Shown here: positions 9,228 through 19,236 of the stretch, piece by piece
How the letters are laid out: every line of letters begins with the position of its first letter
Position numbering within the stretch: the first letter of the stretch is position 1
Assembly (NCBI GenBank): GCA_902812365.1
Contig: CADDZC010000009.1
Location: 1-64,000 of the forward strand
DNA from: Acidobacteriota bacterium
GTDB taxonomy: Bacteria > Acidobacteriota > Terriglobia > UBA7540
DNA length: 64,000 nucleotides
Direction of reading: 5' to 3'
Translations under genes and position numbers: made by a program
Notes under the pieces: generated by a model
Database searches by the model: none
What the model saw: the letters and a program-made list of their open reading frames with translations, nothing else
What the model was told of the DNA's origin: nothing

Positions 9228-10292
9228 TCAGGCGGGAACTCTGCCCGGTCCGCCCCCGGCCCGGCGATCTTTCCAAAAGCAGCGCTCGCCGCAATAGACT
9301 CCTTCCACGGCCTCGGCACCGTCGGGAAACGGGCTGGCCTCGGCAAAAGCCGCGGCGTCATCCACTTCTTTCCGCACCGTCTCGTCGATCTGCGCGAGGC
9401 GCTGCGGGGTGACGAGGCAGCGACTGAGCAGGAGTTTCTCGAGCCGGAGAATCGGATCCTTCTTGGCCTCGCGTTCGAAAAGCTCATTGGGCACGTAATC
9501 GGCAGCGTCGTGGGCCGAGTGCCCGCTCATACGAAAGGTCTTGCACTCGATAAAGCTTGGACCTTCTCCTGCCCGAGCGCGACCGATCGCGGCAGCGGCC
9601 CCGGCGTACACGGCCAGCACGTCATTGCCGTCGATCGTGACTCCCGGCATGCCATACGCGGCTCCGCGCACGGAAAGCCGCCGGACGGCGTACTGCTTCG
9701 ACGCCGGCGTCGAGTAGGCGTAGGCGTTGTTATTGCAGATGAACACCACCGGCAGTTTCATCACGGCCGCCAGGTTCATCGCTTCGTGGACATCGCCTCG
9801 GCTGCTGGTTCCTTCGCCAAAATGCACCAGAACGACGTTCTGCTGGCGGCGCTGTTTGAAGGCCAGCCCGACGCCGCACGCCACCGGGCAGGTGTCGCCG
9901 AGCGGGGAAATAATCGGAATCAGGCCCAGCCGCAGGTTGCCGATGTGGAGGGTGTTCTCGCGGCCGCGGGTGGGACCATTGGCGCGTCCCATCCAGTTGC
10001 AGAAAATCTCCCGGAGCGAGACGCCGCGAATCAGGAAGGCGGCGAAATCGCGGTGGCTGGGCAGCACGACGTCGCCCTCCACCAGTTGAATCGCCGAACC
10101 GACGGCGATCGCTTCCTGGCCGCGTCCCACGTAAACGCCGCCGACGATTTTGCCTTGGCGGTAGAGGACGCGCTCGATCCGGTATTCCGCCTCGCGGGTC
10201 AGCTTCAGGTAATAGAGCATCCGCTCGAGCGTCGAGGGGTCGGGCGCCCGGGGCGCCTGCTTCAAGCGTCGGGCCTTGTTCACAGCGGGCAT
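9228..10292 (-). CDS. 2-oxoacid dehydrogenase E1 component, alpha subunit
   Basis: Alpha subunit (354 residues) of the E1 decarboxylase, carrying the thiamine-diphosphate site. The ThDP/Mg motif begins at HFGEGTSSRGDVHEAMN and ends in VVFICNNNAYA. Also visible are GGVYVGRGQEAIAVG, LPSHRDFAAFLIRG and the loop FRMSGHSAHDAADYVP, where eukaryotic E1s carry phosphorylation sites. The C-terminal 20 residues are low-complexity (RRAGGGPGRVPA). It follows lipB after 63 bases and precedes E1-beta, completing an E1alpha-E1beta-E2 set. Confidence 0.93.
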   Translation of the reverse strand: MPAVNKARRLKQAPRAPDPSTLERMLYYLKLTREAEYRIERVLYRQGKIVGGVYVGRGQEAIAVGSAIQLVEGDVVLPSHRDFAAFLIRGVSLREIFCNWMGRANGPTRGRENTLHIGNLRLGLIPIISPLGDTCPVACGVGLAFKQRRQQNVVLVHFGEGTSSRGDVHEAMNLAAVMKLPVVFICNNNAYAYSTPASKQYAVRRLSVRGAAYGMPGVTIDGNDVLAVYAGAAAAIGRARAGEGPSFIECKTFRMSGHSAHDAADYVPNELFEREAKKDPILRLEKLLLSRCLVTPQRLAQIDETVRKEVDDAAAFAEASPFPDGAEAVEGVYCGERCFWKDRRAGGGPGRVPA

Positions 10293-10355
10293 CGAATCTG
10301 GACCCCAGTGCCCCAGGCGGCGAGCCGGCGGCCGATCGTCGAGCGGCCCTCGACG

Positions 10356-11030
10356 TCATCTTCCGGCGATCAAACTTCCGCTGGCGACCCGTTCCATGAC
10401 CAATCCAAACACCGCTCCGAAGTGTTCGATCACCCGGTCGGCCACTTCCTCCAGCGCGACGCGACGGTTCACCAACCGCTCGAGCGAAGTGACGCCTTTG
10501 CCGCGGAGGCCGCAGGGCACGATCCAATCGAAATAGCGGAGATCGGGATTGACGTTGAAGGCGAATCCGTGAGACGTGACCCAGCGAGAAATGTGGACAC
10601 CCACCGCCACCAGCTTGTCGCGGCCCACCCAGACGCCCGCCGCGCCAGGGCTTCGCCCGGCTCGGATGCCGTAGTCCGCCGCCACGCGCAAGAATACCTC
10701 TTCGAGCGAACGCATGTACCAGATTACATCGCGACGATGTTGAGCAAGGTCGATGATCGGGTAGCCCACCAGTTGACCGGGGCCGTGATACGTCACGTCG
10801 CCGCCGCGATCGGTCTCAAACACCGGGAGCCCGCGTTCGGCCAGGAATTCCTTGGAGACCAGCAGATTCTGGCTCCCGGCGTTCCTTCCGAGCGTGTAGA
10901 CGTGCGGATGTTCGAGCAGCAGGAGCGTATCCGGAATGGCCCGGGCCTTGCGCGCCGCCACCTTCTCTTGCTGCAGGCGCAAGCTGCTGCCGTATTCCAT
11001 CAGTCCGAGTTGATGAACTTCGCAGCGCAT
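10356..11030 (-). CDS. lipB: Octanoyltransferase LipB
   Basis: Transfers octanoyl from acyl carrier protein to the lipoyl domains of E2 and GcvH proteins, the first step of lipoate synthesis. The product is 224 residues. Family signatures: LLLEHPHVYTLGRN, the RGGDVTYHGPGQLVGYPI block, KLVAVGVHISRWVTSHGFAFNV (catalytic Lys and conserved His) and IVPCGLRGKGVTSL with the catalytic Cys. It is the first gene of the minus-strand cluster whose E2 it would octanoylate, a functionally sensible association. No Shine-Dalgarno is evident before ATG 11030. lipA is not in the window. Confidence 0.95.
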   Translation of the reverse strand: MRCEVHQLGLMEYGSSLRLQQEKVAARKARAIPDTLLLLEHPHVYTLGRNAGSQNLLVSKEFLAERGLPVFETDRGGDVTYHGPGQLVGYPIIDLAQHRRDVIWYMRSLEEVFLRVAADYGIRAGRSPGAAGVWVGRDKLVAVGVHISRWVTSHGFAFNVNPDLRYFDWIVPCGLRGKGVTSLERLVNRRVALEEVADRVIEHFGAVFGLVMERVASGSLIAGR

Positions 11031-11300
11031 CAGGAGGGGCCGCGGGCGGAAAGCGGGGCGTGCTTCCCACCGTCCCGTCTCGAAGCCGGGGCGATCGATT
11101 CTTCCCGGGCGGCCGCCGCCCCTGACCGTTTCCCGTGCGGGCGCGCCACCCTCACTGGTGCCCCGAACGGCTTATGTTACCACCCGGAAAACAGGGCCCA
11201 CAAGCGGCTGATCCCTCGGCGGTCGCTCTCGACCACCGAGGTACAATCAGCGGTGGCGCTCGGCGGGAAAAAGGGACGGGCGGAGCCAAGAGGAGGAGGA

Positions 11301-11630
11301 GTGACGGACAAGGTGGTCATCCTAGTGATGGCGGCTAATCTGCGCGAAGCGCGTAAGATCGCTCGGCGGCTGGTGGAATCGCGGCTGGCGGCATGTGTGA
11401 ATCTCACCCCGCCCGTTCAGTCGGTGTATCGATGGCAGGGCAAGATTGAAACCGCCCGCGAATACTTGCTGGTGATCAAGAGCGCGCGCGACCTGTTTGA
11501 GCCTCTCAAGGCCGAGATTCTGAAGCATCATACTTACACCACTCCCGAGATCGTGTGCCTGCCGATCGTCGAGGGTTTCGCCGATTACCTGGCCTGGATC
11601 GATGCCTGCTTGCAGCGTCCCGCGCCGTAA
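11301..11630 (+). CDS. cutA: CutA1 divalent-ion tolerance protein
   Basis: A 109-residue CutA1 trimeric protein of the PII-like ferredoxin-fold superfamily, linked to copper/divalent cation tolerance though its biochemical role is unsettled. The family fingerprint is clear: ARRLVESRLAACVNL, VQSVYRWQGKIE, EYLLVIKS and HTYTTPEIVCLPI. The start is GTG 11301, immediately preceded by the purine-rich AGGAGGAGGA; longer upstream frames lack homology. Divergent from lipB. Confidence 0.92.
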   Translation: MTDKVVILVMAANLREARKIARRLVESRLAACVNLTPPVQSVYRWQGKIETAREYLLVIKSARDLFEPLKAEILKHHTYTTPEIVCLPIVEGFADYLAWIDACLQRPAP

Positions 11631-11708
11631 GCCTTGGCCCCGGCGCAGGCCCCGGGGCCTGGACGCTCGTCGGATGCGGTGACACTGGCGAACGCATGGC
11701 AAATACGC

Positions 11709-11714
11709 TATAAC
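11709..11714 (+). promoter_or_regulatory. Possible -10 element for the DoxX gene
   Basis: TATAAC lies 35 bases before the DoxX start codon, leaving a leader of about 29 bases that includes an AGGAGG ribosome binding site. No good -35 is visible, so this is a tentative call. Confidence 0.3.
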
Positions 11715-11749
11715 CACATCCGTTCCCGTAACTCTTGAGGAGGTGCGTG

Positions 11750-12163
11750 ATGAAACCGGTTGAAAGTTACGCGGCGCTGGTGGGAAGAATCCTGCTGGCC
11801 TTCATTTTCGTGTTCGGAGGGATCGGTAAGGTGGGGAATTGGTCGACGTACAAGGGCATGATGGCGGCGAAGGGCATTCCCTGGGTTTCGGCCGCTCTAG
11901 CGGTGACCATCATTATTGAAATCGTAGGGGGGCTGTCACTGTTTGCTGGGTATAAAGCCCGCTTTTGGAGTTTCATCATGTTTCTTTATCTGATCCCGGT
12001 GTCGCTGGTCATGCACAACTTCTGGGCGTACGCGGGCATGGAGCGCACGGACCAGATGGTTCACTTCCTGAAGAATCTCTCCATTATGGGTGGGTTGCTA
12101 ATGGTGACCGCCTTCGGCGCCGGGCGGTTGAGTCTAGACGGGCGCCGGGCGCAACCCATGTAA
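11750..12163 (+). CDS. DoxX-family membrane protein
   Basis: A 137-residue integral membrane protein with four hydrophobic segments, matching the DoxX/SURF4-like family: GRILLAFIFVFGGIGKV, then AAKGIPWVSAALAVTI, VGGLSLFAGYKARFWSF and a C-terminal NLSIMGGLLMVTAFGAG segment. Members are linked to respiratory or redox-stress functions, but the role is not defined. Start ATG 11750 was chosen for the AGGAGG at 11738-11743; the upstream in-frame TTG overlaps that site. It converges with the next gene, only 13 bases apart. Confidence 0.88.
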   Translation: MKPVESYAALVGRILLAFIFVFGGIGKVGNWSTYKGMMAAKGIPWVSAALAVTIIIEIVGGLSLFAGYKARFWSFIMFLYLIPVSLVMHNFWAYAGMERTDQMVHFLKNLSIMGGLLMVTAFGAGRLSLDGRRAQPM

Positions 12164-12176
12164 GTGCCATCCGGGC

Positions 12177-13319
12177 CTACGTGATGGCCGCCAGAGCTTG
12201 GTCGAGGTCGGCAATCAGGTCGTCCACATCTTCAATGCCGACGGAGAGGCGCACCAGCCCGTCAGTAATACCGAGCTGGCGGCGGCGCTCGGGCGGAACG
12301 CTGGCGTGCGTCATGGACGCGGGGTGCGAGATGAGCGTCTCAACTCCACCCAGACTTTCGGCAAGCGAACACAGCCGGACGGATTTGAGCACCGCCTTGG
12401 CGTTTTCGAGCGACCCGGTTTCAAAGGAAAGCATGCCGCCCGGGCCGCGCATTTGGCGCTGGGCCAGCTCATGCTGGGGATGCGAGCGCAATCCGGGATA
12501 ATGGACCGTCTTGACCCGGGGATGCCGCTCGAGATATTCCGCCACGGCCAAGCCGTTCCGGCTGTGTTGTTCCATGCGCAAGGCGAGCGTCTTGACGCCG
12601 CGGAGCACCAGCCAGCTATCGAAGGGGCCCAGCACGGCACCGGCGGCATTCTGGATGAACCGGAGCCGCTCCGCGAGGGCGGCGTCATTCACGATGACGG
12701 CTCCTCCGACCCCATCGCTGTGGCCATTCAGGTACTTCGTGGTGCTGTGAATCACGATGTCGGCGCCATGATCGAGCGGGCGCTGCAGGTACGGGCTCAT
12801 GAAAGTGTTATCGACGGCCAGAAGAATGCCGTGGGAGCGGGCGATGCGGGCGACGGCGGCGATATCCGTAATCTCCATGACCGGATTGGTGGGCGTCTCA
12901 ATGAAGATCAAGCGCGTGTTCGGGCGCAGGGCGGCTTCCACCCCATCCGGGCGGCACGTATTGACATAGCTGAACGACAGTCCGAAGTCCCCGAGCACCC
13001 GCTCAAAGAGCCGGTAAGTCCCGCCGTACAGATTGTGCCCGGCCACAACGTGGTCGCCCGCCTTGAGCAGCGTCATGACGGCGTTCGCGGCGGCCATTCC
13101 GGAAGCGAACGCGAAGCCGGCGGCGCCTCCTTCCAAGCGGGCCAGGTTGCGTTCGAGCGCCGCGCGCGTCGGGTTGGAGGTGCGAGCATACTCGTAGCCC
13201 TTGTGCTTGCCCAGTTCCTCCTGAACAAAAGTGGAAGTCTGATAAATAGGGACGATAATGGCACCGGTCGCGGGATCCGGTTCCTGCCCTATGTGAATCG
13301 CGTCCGTGGCGAATCCCAT
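12177..13319 (-). CDS. Cystathionine gamma-synthase / gamma-lyase family enzyme
   Basis: PLP-dependent enzyme of the Cys/Met metabolism family (MetB/MetC/CGL/MccB), 380 residues. Visible: ATDAIHIGQEPDPATGAI, SNPTRAALERNLARLEGG, FASGMAAANAV, IFIETPTNPVMEI, DNTFMSPYLQRPL and the PLP-lysine motif HSTTKYLNGHSD (Lys195), ending in HPASMTHASVP and GLVRLSVGIEDVDDL. The family interconverts cysteine and homocysteine via cystathionine. Synthase and lyase activity cannot be separated by reading the sequence. An AGGAGG site precedes ATG 13319. No SAM riboswitch is visible upstream. Confidence 0.9.
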   Translation of the reverse strand: MGFATDAIHIGQEPDPATGAIIVPIYQTSTFVQEELGKHKGYEYARTSNPTRAALERNLARLEGGAAGFAFASGMAAANAVMTLLKAGDHVVAGHNLYGGTYRLFERVLGDFGLSFSYVNTCRPDGVEAALRPNTRLIFIETPTNPVMEITDIAAVARIARSHGILLAVDNTFMSPYLQRPLDHGADIVIHSTTKYLNGHSDGVGGAVIVNDAALAERLRFIQNAAGAVLGPFDSWLVLRGVKTLALRMEQHSRNGLAVAEYLERHPRVKTVHYPGLRSHPQHELAQRQMRGPGGMLSFETGSLENAKAVLKSVRLCSLAESLGGVETLISHPASMTHASVPPERRRQLGITDGLVRLSVGIEDVDDLIADLDQALAAIT

Positions 13320-13555
13320 AAACCCTCCTCGGCGTCAAGGCGAATGATATGGAGCAGATGCTGAGGGTGCGGGAATGTCCGCCGTCCGCCCCCCATACCC
13401 CGATCCTGCCCTTGTCGACCGAACCGTGACCGGACGGCCCGGTTTCCGGTCCTCTTTGAGGATACCAGCCGAAGGAACGGCGGTATGCCATAATTCTTAT
13501 GGACGGTTTTTCAGGGGCCTTCAAGCCATGAAAATTCGGAGCTCGGGAGCGCCCG

Positions 13556-15601
13556 ATGGATTTCAAAGTCGTTTGTGATTATCAACCGCGCGGAGACCAA
13601 CTGACGGCGATCGAGCAGTTGGTGCGCGGCATCGAGGCGGGTGAAAAGCACCAGGTCTTGCTGGGGGTCACCGGTTCCGGCAAGACGTTCACGATGGCGA
13701 AGGTGATCGAAGCGGTCAACCGGCCCACCTTGGTGCTGGCTCACAACAAGACTTTGGCCGCCCAGCTCTACAACGAGTTCAAAGCGTTTTTCCCCGGCAA
13801 CGCGGTCGAGTATTTTGTCAGCTACTACGATTACTACCAGCCGGAAGCTTACGTCCCGGCGACGGATCTCTACATTGAAAAAGAGGCCACCATCAACGAC
13901 GAGATTGACAAACTGCGCCTCTCGGCCACGCGTTCCCTTTTCGAGCGGCGCGACTGCGTGATCGTGGCGAGTGTGAGCTGCATTTACGGCCTGGGCTCTC
14001 CGGAGGCCTATTACGGCATGTTGTTGCTGCTCGAGAAGGGCCAAAAGATTCCGCGGCAGGACGTTCTGCGCCGGCTGGTAGAAATCCAGTACGAGCGCAA
14101 CGACGGCGACTTTCGGCGCGGGACGTTTCGGGTGCGGGGCGACGTCATCGAAGTCCACCCCACTTACGAAGACGCGGCCTACCGCATTGAGATGTGGGGA
14201 GATCAAATCGAATCGCTGAGCCAGATCGATCCCCTCCTCGGCCAAGTCAAGAAGACGTTGACCCGCCTGCCCATCTATCCGCGCACCCATTACGTCATGC
14301 CGGCCGACCAGCGGGAGCAGGCCATCGGGCGCATTCTTGAAGAACTGGAATGGTGGAAGGGCGAACTCGAAAAACAGGGGAAGCTGGTGGAGGCGCAGCG
14401 GCTCGAGCAGCGGACCAAGTTCGACGTGGAAATGATGAAGGAGATGGGTTACTGCCACGGCATCGAGAACTACTCGCGGCACCTTTCCGGCCGGCTACCG
14501 GGCGAACCTCCGCCGACGCTCCTCGATTATCTGCCGGCCGACGCCTTAATGTTTATTGACGAGAGCCACCAGACGGTGCCGCAGCTGCACGGCATGTACC
14601 ACGGCGATCGCTCGCGCAAACAAACCTTGGTGGAATATGGATTTCGCCTGCCCTCGGCGCTCGACAACCGGCCCCTGACCTTTGAAGAGTTCGAGCATCG
14701 CGTAGGTCAAGTTATCTACGTCTCGGCCACCCCGGGGCCGTATGAACTGACGAAATCCGCCGGCGTCGTCGTCGAGCAGATCATCCGGCCGACTGGGCTC
14801 GTCGACCCGGAGATCGAGGTTCGCCCGACCCGCAATCAAGTTGATGATCTACTGGCCGAGATCCGCGCCCGAGCCGAGGCCGGCGAGCGGGTGCTGGTGA
14901 CGACGTTGACCAAGCGCATGGCGGAGGATTTAACTGAATACTATTCCGATCTGGGCGTTCGTTGCCGTTACTTGCACTCCGAGATCGAGACTCTCGAGCG
15001 GGTCAAAATCCTCCGCGACCTGCGGCGCGGCGAGTTTGACGTTTTGATCGGCATCAACCTGCTGCGCGAGGGACTTGATTTGCCGGAAGTCTCGCTCGTG
15101 GCCGTGCTCGACGCCGATAAGGAAGGGTTTTTGCGATCGGGCGGGTCGTTGATCCAGACCGTGGGGCGGGCCGCCCGTCACGTCCGCGGCAAGGCGATCC
15201 TCTACGCCGACACCGTGACGGATTCCATGCGCTACGCCGTGGAGGAGACCAATCGCCGCCGCGCCAAGCAGCTTCGTTACAACGAGGAAAACCACATCAC
15301 GCCGGAAAGCATCGTCAAACCTGTCGATATGGCCTTGGCCAGCATTGCGGAAGCGGATTACGTGGCCGTGCCCTTGGAGGAGATGCCCGAGGAGGGCGTT
15401 TCCGAGGATCAGCTCCAGGAGCTGATTGTCCGCCTCGAGCAACAGATGCGCGAAGCCGCGCGGCAATTTGAGTTTGAAAAGGCCGCCCGACTGCGCGATC
15501 AAGTTCAAGAGTTGAAGGCGAGGGAAGTGGGTGTGGGAACGGCGGAAGGGGGTGAGCGCGGAGCCGGAAAGGGGATCGAAGCGGGAAACGCCCGGGGTTG
15601 A
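13556..15601 (+). CDS. uvrB: Excinuclease ABC subunit B
   Basis: Damage-verifying helicase-like subunit of UvrABC nucleotide excision repair. The product is 681 residues, the usual length. Walker A GVTGSGKT is at 37-44; the beta-hairpin region [12 protein letters not shown] at 90-101 clamps DNA; the DEAD-like box is FIDESHQT (333-340); motif V/VI are [14 protein letters not shown] and [16 protein letters not shown]-terminal UVR motif ([19 protein letters not shown]) binds UvrC. The last 20 residues are a variable Gly/Glu-rich tail. Divergent from the cystathionine enzyme, with a 236-base spacer. Confidence 0.97.
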   Translation: MDFKVVCDYQPRGDQLTAIEQLVRGIEAGEKHQVLLGVTGSGKTFTMAKVIEAVNRPTLVLAHNKTLAAQLYNEFKAFFPGNAVEYFVSYYDYYQPEAYVPATDLYIEKEATINDEIDKLRLSATRSLFERRDCVIVASVSCIYGLGSPEAYYGMLLLLEKGQKIPRQDVLRRLVEIQYERNDGDFRRGTFRVRGDVIEVHPTYEDAAYRIEMWGDQIESLSQIDPLLGQVKKTLTRLPIYPRTHYVMPADQREQAIGRILEELEWWKGELEKQGKLVEAQRLEQRTKFDVEMMKEMGYCHGIENYSRHLSGRLPGEPPPTLLDYLPADALMFIDESHQTVPQLHGMYHGDRSRKQTLVEYGFRLPSALDNRPLTFEEFEHRVGQVIYVSATPGPYELTKSAGVVVEQIIRPTGLVDPEIEVRPTRNQVDDLLAEIRARAEAGERVLVTTLTKRMAEDLTEYYSDLGVRCRYLHSEIETLERVKILRDLRRGEFDVLIGINLLREGLDLPEVSLVAVLDADKEGFLRSGGSLIQTVGRAARHVRGKAILYADTVTDSMRYAVEETNRRRAKQLRYNEENHITPESIVKPVDMALASIAEADYVAVPLEEMPEEGVSEDQLQELIVRLEQQMREAARQFEFEKAARLRDQVQELKAREVGVGTAEGGERGAGKGIEAGNARG

Positions 15602-15673
15602 GACCGGCTGCGCGGACGGCAGCCGCCCTCGCCCGATTCGCACCCGCGCGCCTCCAAGGAGCCGACACGGAAT

Positions 15674-16522
15674 ATGCAGCAGGTGGGAATTATTGGCCCC
15701 GGGCGGGTTGGCCAGGCGATGGGTAGGCTGTTGCTGGCGGCGGGTGTCCCGGTACGCCTGGTGGCCGCCCGCCGGCCCGAGGCCGCGCGGCGCGCCGTAC
15801 GCTTCATCGGCGGCGGGAAACCCGTGGCCATCGATTCGCCCGAGCTCGCTGACGCCCGGATCCTTCTGATCGCCACTTCCGATGCCGCCATCGAGCCGGT
15901 GGCGGAGCACCTGGCCCGGCTCCGTCGCGATTGGAGCGGGCGCACGGTTTTGCACACCTGCGGTTCCCTGCCGGCGGCCGGACCGCGCTCCGTGCTGGGC
16001 GCGCTTCATCGGCGTGGCGCGGCGGTCGGATCGCTGCATCCGTTCCAAACCATTCCCAGCCCCGACGCGGGGACGCGGAGCCTGGTCGGCTGCTACTGGG
16101 CTGTGGAAGGTGATCGAGCCGCCGTCCGGCTGGCGTCGCAGTGGGTTAGGTCTCTTCGCGGCGTCGTTTTTCGTCTCCGGCCGGATCGGAAAACGCTCTA
16201 CCACGCCGCGGCCGCCCTAACCTGCCCCACCGTGATCACGCTCATGGACGGCGCGGAGCGGCTGCTGGCGCTCGCCGGCGTGCCGGCGAAAATCGCGCGG
16301 CCCATGCTGGCCCAGTTCGCGGCCCAGACCGCGAAGCACTTTGGGGCCCTGGGTGGCCGCCGAGCCCTTACCGGACCCGCATCCCGCGGCGACTTCGCGA
16401 CCCTGGCCCGCCATCTGGCCGCCCTGCGCCGCCATGCGCCCGACCTTCTCCCGGCCTACCGCGAGCTGCTTCGGAGCACGCTGAAGCTGGCCGGCCGGCG
16501 GGCACCGCGCCGGCTCGGGTGA
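15674..16522 (+). CDS. Rossmann-fold NAD(P)-binding protein with DUF2520 domain
   Basis: A 282-residue protein with an N-terminal Rossmann domain (VGIIGPGRVGQAMGRLLL, dinucleotide-binding GxGxxG) and a C-terminal helical DUF2520-type domain. The middle contains HTCGSLPAAG and SLHPFQTIP, both typical of this family, related in fold to pyrroline-5-carboxylate and ketopantoate reductases. The substrate is unknown. It starts 72 bases after uvrB on the same strand and precedes the porin by 48 bases. In some bacteria such genes adjoin panBC, but that context is absent here. Confidence 0.83.
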   Translation: MQQVGIIGPGRVGQAMGRLLLAAGVPVRLVAARRPEAARRAVRFIGGGKPVAIDSPELADARILLIATSDAAIEPVAEHLARLRRDWSGRTVLHTCGSLPAAGPRSVLGALHRRGAAVGSLHPFQTIPSPDAGTRSLVGCYWAVEGDRAAVRLASQWVRSLRGVVFRLRPDRKTLYHAAAALTCPTVITLMDGAERLLALAGVPAKIARPMLAQFAAQTAKHFGALGGRRALTGPASRGDFATLARHLAALRRHAPDLLPAYRELLRSTLKLAGRRAPRRLG

Positions 16523-16570
16523 CCCCGGTTTCTGGACGGATGGCCCGCGCCCGGGCGGTGTGAATTGACC

Positions 16571-17947
16571 ATGAATCGTCTCAGCCGTTTGATCGCCAGC
16601 ATGCTGCTGGGCGCCGCGGTCGCGGCGGCGCAGCTTCCCGACGCCGGCACGCCGGATGCCGCCGGCGATCAACCCGTCACCGTCTTCGAGCATCCGGAGT
16701 CCAGCCGTTATTGGATTTCCGGCCAGATCAACCTCATCACCCAGGGCCATGGTCCGTTCCCGGCAAAGTACAGCGGCGTCAACAGCCTCGGCCCTCGCGC
16801 CGAATACGCCACCTCGCGCACCCTGACCCTTTACACCGGTCTTGAGCTCAACGCGAGCACCGAAGCCGTCCTCGATATCGAGAGCGCCGGCGGCCACGGC
16901 TTGAGCGGCGGCGCGGGGCTGGCCGGGTTCACCGATCTCGACATCGTGCGCACGCCCAACCTCGGCCAGGCGCCTTACCTGGCCCGCTTCTTCATCCGCA
17001 AGACGATCGCTTTCGGCCGCACCGAGGTCGATTCCGAACGGGGGCCCCTTGAGCTCGCCGCCCGGCTACCAGCGCGGCGGCTCAATCTCACGGTGGGCAA
17101 GTTCAGCCTGGTGGATTTCTTCGACGTCAACCCCGTCGGCAGCGACAGCCACCTGCAGTTCATGAACTGGGCCGTGGACAACAGCGGAGCCTACGACTAC
17201 GCCGCTAACACCCGCGGCTACACCTGGGGAGCGATGACCGAGTACCAGGACCGGACGTGGGCGCTGCGCTTCGCCCTGGCCATGATGCCCAAGGTCGCCA
17301 ATGGCGAGAATCTGGATGCGGATCTGTTGCGCGCCCACGCCGAGAACCTTGAGCTCGAGCTGCGCCGCTCCTGGCTCCCCGGCCGCCACGGCGTTCTCCG
17401 GCTGCTGTCGTTTGTCAACCACGCCGACATGGGGGATTACCGTGCCTCGATCGCCCAGTTCCGCGCCGGTGCGGTGCCCGTGCCGGACATCACCGCCACC
17501 CGCCGCCAGGGTCGCCTCAAGTACGGCTTCGGCGTCAACCTCGAGCAGGATCTGACCGCCCGGGTGCGCGCTTTCGCCCGCTGGGGCTGGAATGACGGCA
17601 AGACCGAATCGTTCGCCTATACGGAAATCGACCGCACCGGGGCCTTCGGCGCCGACTTCGCCGGCCCGCTCGGGCGGCGACCGCTCGACAAGATCGGCGC
17701 CGCCTTCGTGCTCAACGGCCTCTCCGGCGACCACCGCGAATACCTGGCCCTCGGCGGCCACGGTTTTATGCTCGGCGACGGCCATCTCGACTACGGCCGG
17801 GAACTCATCCTCGAGACCTATTACACCGCCCACCTCTGGCGCGGACTCTTCGGCTCCTTCGACCTCCAGCACATCCGCCATCCCGGCTACAATCGCGACC
17901 GCGGTCCGGTGCTGGTGCCGTCCGTCCGCCTGCATGTGGATTTCTAA
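16571..17947 (+). CDS. Carbohydrate-selective porin, OprB-like
   Basis: Predicted outer-membrane beta-barrel porin of 458 residues. A cleavable signal peptide is clear (MNRLSRLIASMLLGAAVAAA, then QLPD). The mature protein has alternating barrel strands, with OprB-type features such as LTLYTGLELNASTEAVLDI, YLARFFIRKTIAFG, RRLNLTVGKFSLVDFFD and NWAVDNSGAYDYAANTRG, and ends in an aromatic residue (RLHVDF), the outer-membrane insertion signature. Start ATG 16571 gives the best signal peptide. The gene converges with the VWA gene, 9 bases apart. Actual substrates are unknown. Confidence 0.82.
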   Translation: MNRLSRLIASMLLGAAVAAAQLPDAGTPDAAGDQPVTVFEHPESSRYWISGQINLITQGHGPFPAKYSGVNSLGPRAEYATSRTLTLYTGLELNASTEAVLDIESAGGHGLSGGAGLAGFTDLDIVRTPNLGQAPYLARFFIRKTIAFGRTEVDSERGPLELAARLPARRLNLTVGKFSLVDFFDVNPVGSDSHLQFMNWAVDNSGAYDYAANTRGYTWGAMTEYQDRTWALRFALAMMPKVANGENLDADLLRAHAENLELELRRSWLPGRHGVLRLLSFVNHADMGDYRASIAQFRAGAVPVPDITATRRQGRLKYGFGVNLEQDLTARVRAFARWGWNDGKTESFAYTEIDRTGAFGADFAGPLGRRPLDKIGAAFVLNGLSGDHREYLALGGHGFMLGDGHLDYGRELILETYYTAHLWRGLFGSFDLQHIRHPGYNRDRGPVLVPSVRLHVDF

Positions 17948-17956
17948 CGGCTCCGC

Positions 17957-19210
17957 TCAGTGAATCCACTTGATCTTTTTCTGCAGGTAGTCCATCAGCA
18001 GGTACTGTCCGAGCGTGTAGGGGGTGGTGAAGTAGGCCTTGCCGCGGCAGATTTCGGTGACCTTCTGAACGAAGTTCACCAACCCGTAGTCCGAGGCCAG
18101 CATGAAGGTGTTGATCAGGATGCCGTGGCGCCGGCACCGCGCCACCTCGTGGAGCGTCTCGGAGACGACCAGCGGATCCAGCCCGAAAGCGTTTTTATAA
18201 ATCCGGCCGTCTTCCAGGGTCAGCGCCGAAGGCTTGCCGTCGGTGATCATGATGATCTGGCGCATGTCTTTCTTTTGGCGCGCTAGGATGCGCTCCGCCA
18301 GCCGCAAGCCTTCGCGCGTGTTGGTGTAGTACGGTCCCACCTTGACCCGCGCCAGTTCTTGGAACGGAATCTCCTCCGCCGAGTCATGGAACAGCACCAT
18401 ATGCAGCGAGTCGCCCGGATACTGGGTGCGAATGAGATGGGTGAGGGCCAGGGCCACCTTCTTGGCGGGGGTGAAGCGATCTTCGCCGTAAAGGATCATG
18501 CTGTGGCTGCAATCGAGCATGAGGACGGTGGCGCACGAGCTCTGATACTCGCACTGCCGCACCTGCAAATCATCGTAGTGGAGCTCGAGCGGCATCGTCC
18601 GCCCGGCCCGCCGGATGGCGGCGAGCAGCGTCGCATTGACGTCCAGGTTCATCGTGTCGCCAAATTCGTAGCGGCGCGTCGAGCCCGACGATTCCACCCC
18701 CGTCGCCATCTCCCGCGTGTCATGGCGCCCGAAGCTCGACTTGCCGAGCGAGCCGAGCAGATCCTTCAAGGTCTTGTAGCCCAAAAAATCGAGCGCCTTG
18801 TCCGTCACTTCGAACCGCACCGGGCCTTCCGGCAGCCTCGCCTGCCCCGGCCCGGCCCGCTCCGCCTCGCCCGCCCGCACCGGCGGCTCCATCGTCACGT
18901 AGCCTTCCTCCGCCAGCCGCTCGATCAGCCGGTCGATGGCCTCCCGCAGGCGCGAGTTCTGGTAGTCCTCGGCGTTTTCCAGCATTTGGGCGAGCGTCTC
19001 ATCGGAGATCATCCCGCGGTCGCGCAGGGCCTCGAGCAGCGCCTGGTGAAGCTGTTCCAGGGTGCGCTCGGAAGCCATCTCGTCGAAGTCGTAATCGGAA
19101 CTGGAAAAACCGCTGTCGAGAAAGAAGTCTTCAAGGAGTTTCAGCAGGTCTTCGGCGCTCAGCTCGCCAAAGGGATCCCCGACGTACTTGGCGTACTTGA
19201 TGAATTTCAT
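17957..19210 (-). CDS. VWA-domain protein partnered with a MoxR-like ATPase
   Basis: A 417-residue cytoplasmic protein. The N-terminal part (about 1-110) is acidic and helical. The C-terminal half is a von Willebrand A domain with an intact MIDAS motif DCSHS (Asp233, Ser235, Ser237), a conserved Thr in [12 protein letters not shown] and the [13 protein letters not shown] strand. It follows the ATPase gene after 26 bases, a gene pair seen in MoxR/ChlI-ChlD-like chaperone systems that remodel or insert cofactors into target proteins (family knowledge). The target here is unknown. Confidence 0.85.
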   Translation of the reverse strand: MKFIKYAKYVGDPFGELSAEDLLKLLEDFFLDSGFSSSDYDFDEMASERTLEQLHQALLEALRDRGMISDETLAQMLENAEDYQNSRLREAIDRLIERLAEEGYVTMEPPVRAGEAERAGPGQARLPEGPVRFEVTDKALDFLGYKTLKDLLGSLGKSSFGRHDTREMATGVESSGSTRRYEFGDTMNLDVNATLLAAIRRAGRTMPLELHYDDLQVRQCEYQSSCATVLMLDCSHSMILYGEDRFTPAKKVALALTHLIRTQYPGDSLHMVLFHDSAEEIPFQELARVKVGPYYTNTREGLRLAERILARQKKDMRQIIMITDGKPSALTLEDGRIYKNAFGLDPLVVSETLHEVARCRRHGILINTFMLASDYGLVNFVQKVTEICRGKAYFTTPYTLGQYLLMDYLQKKIKWIH

Positions 19211-19236
19211 AAATCGCCGCCGGCTCCCGGGCGGCC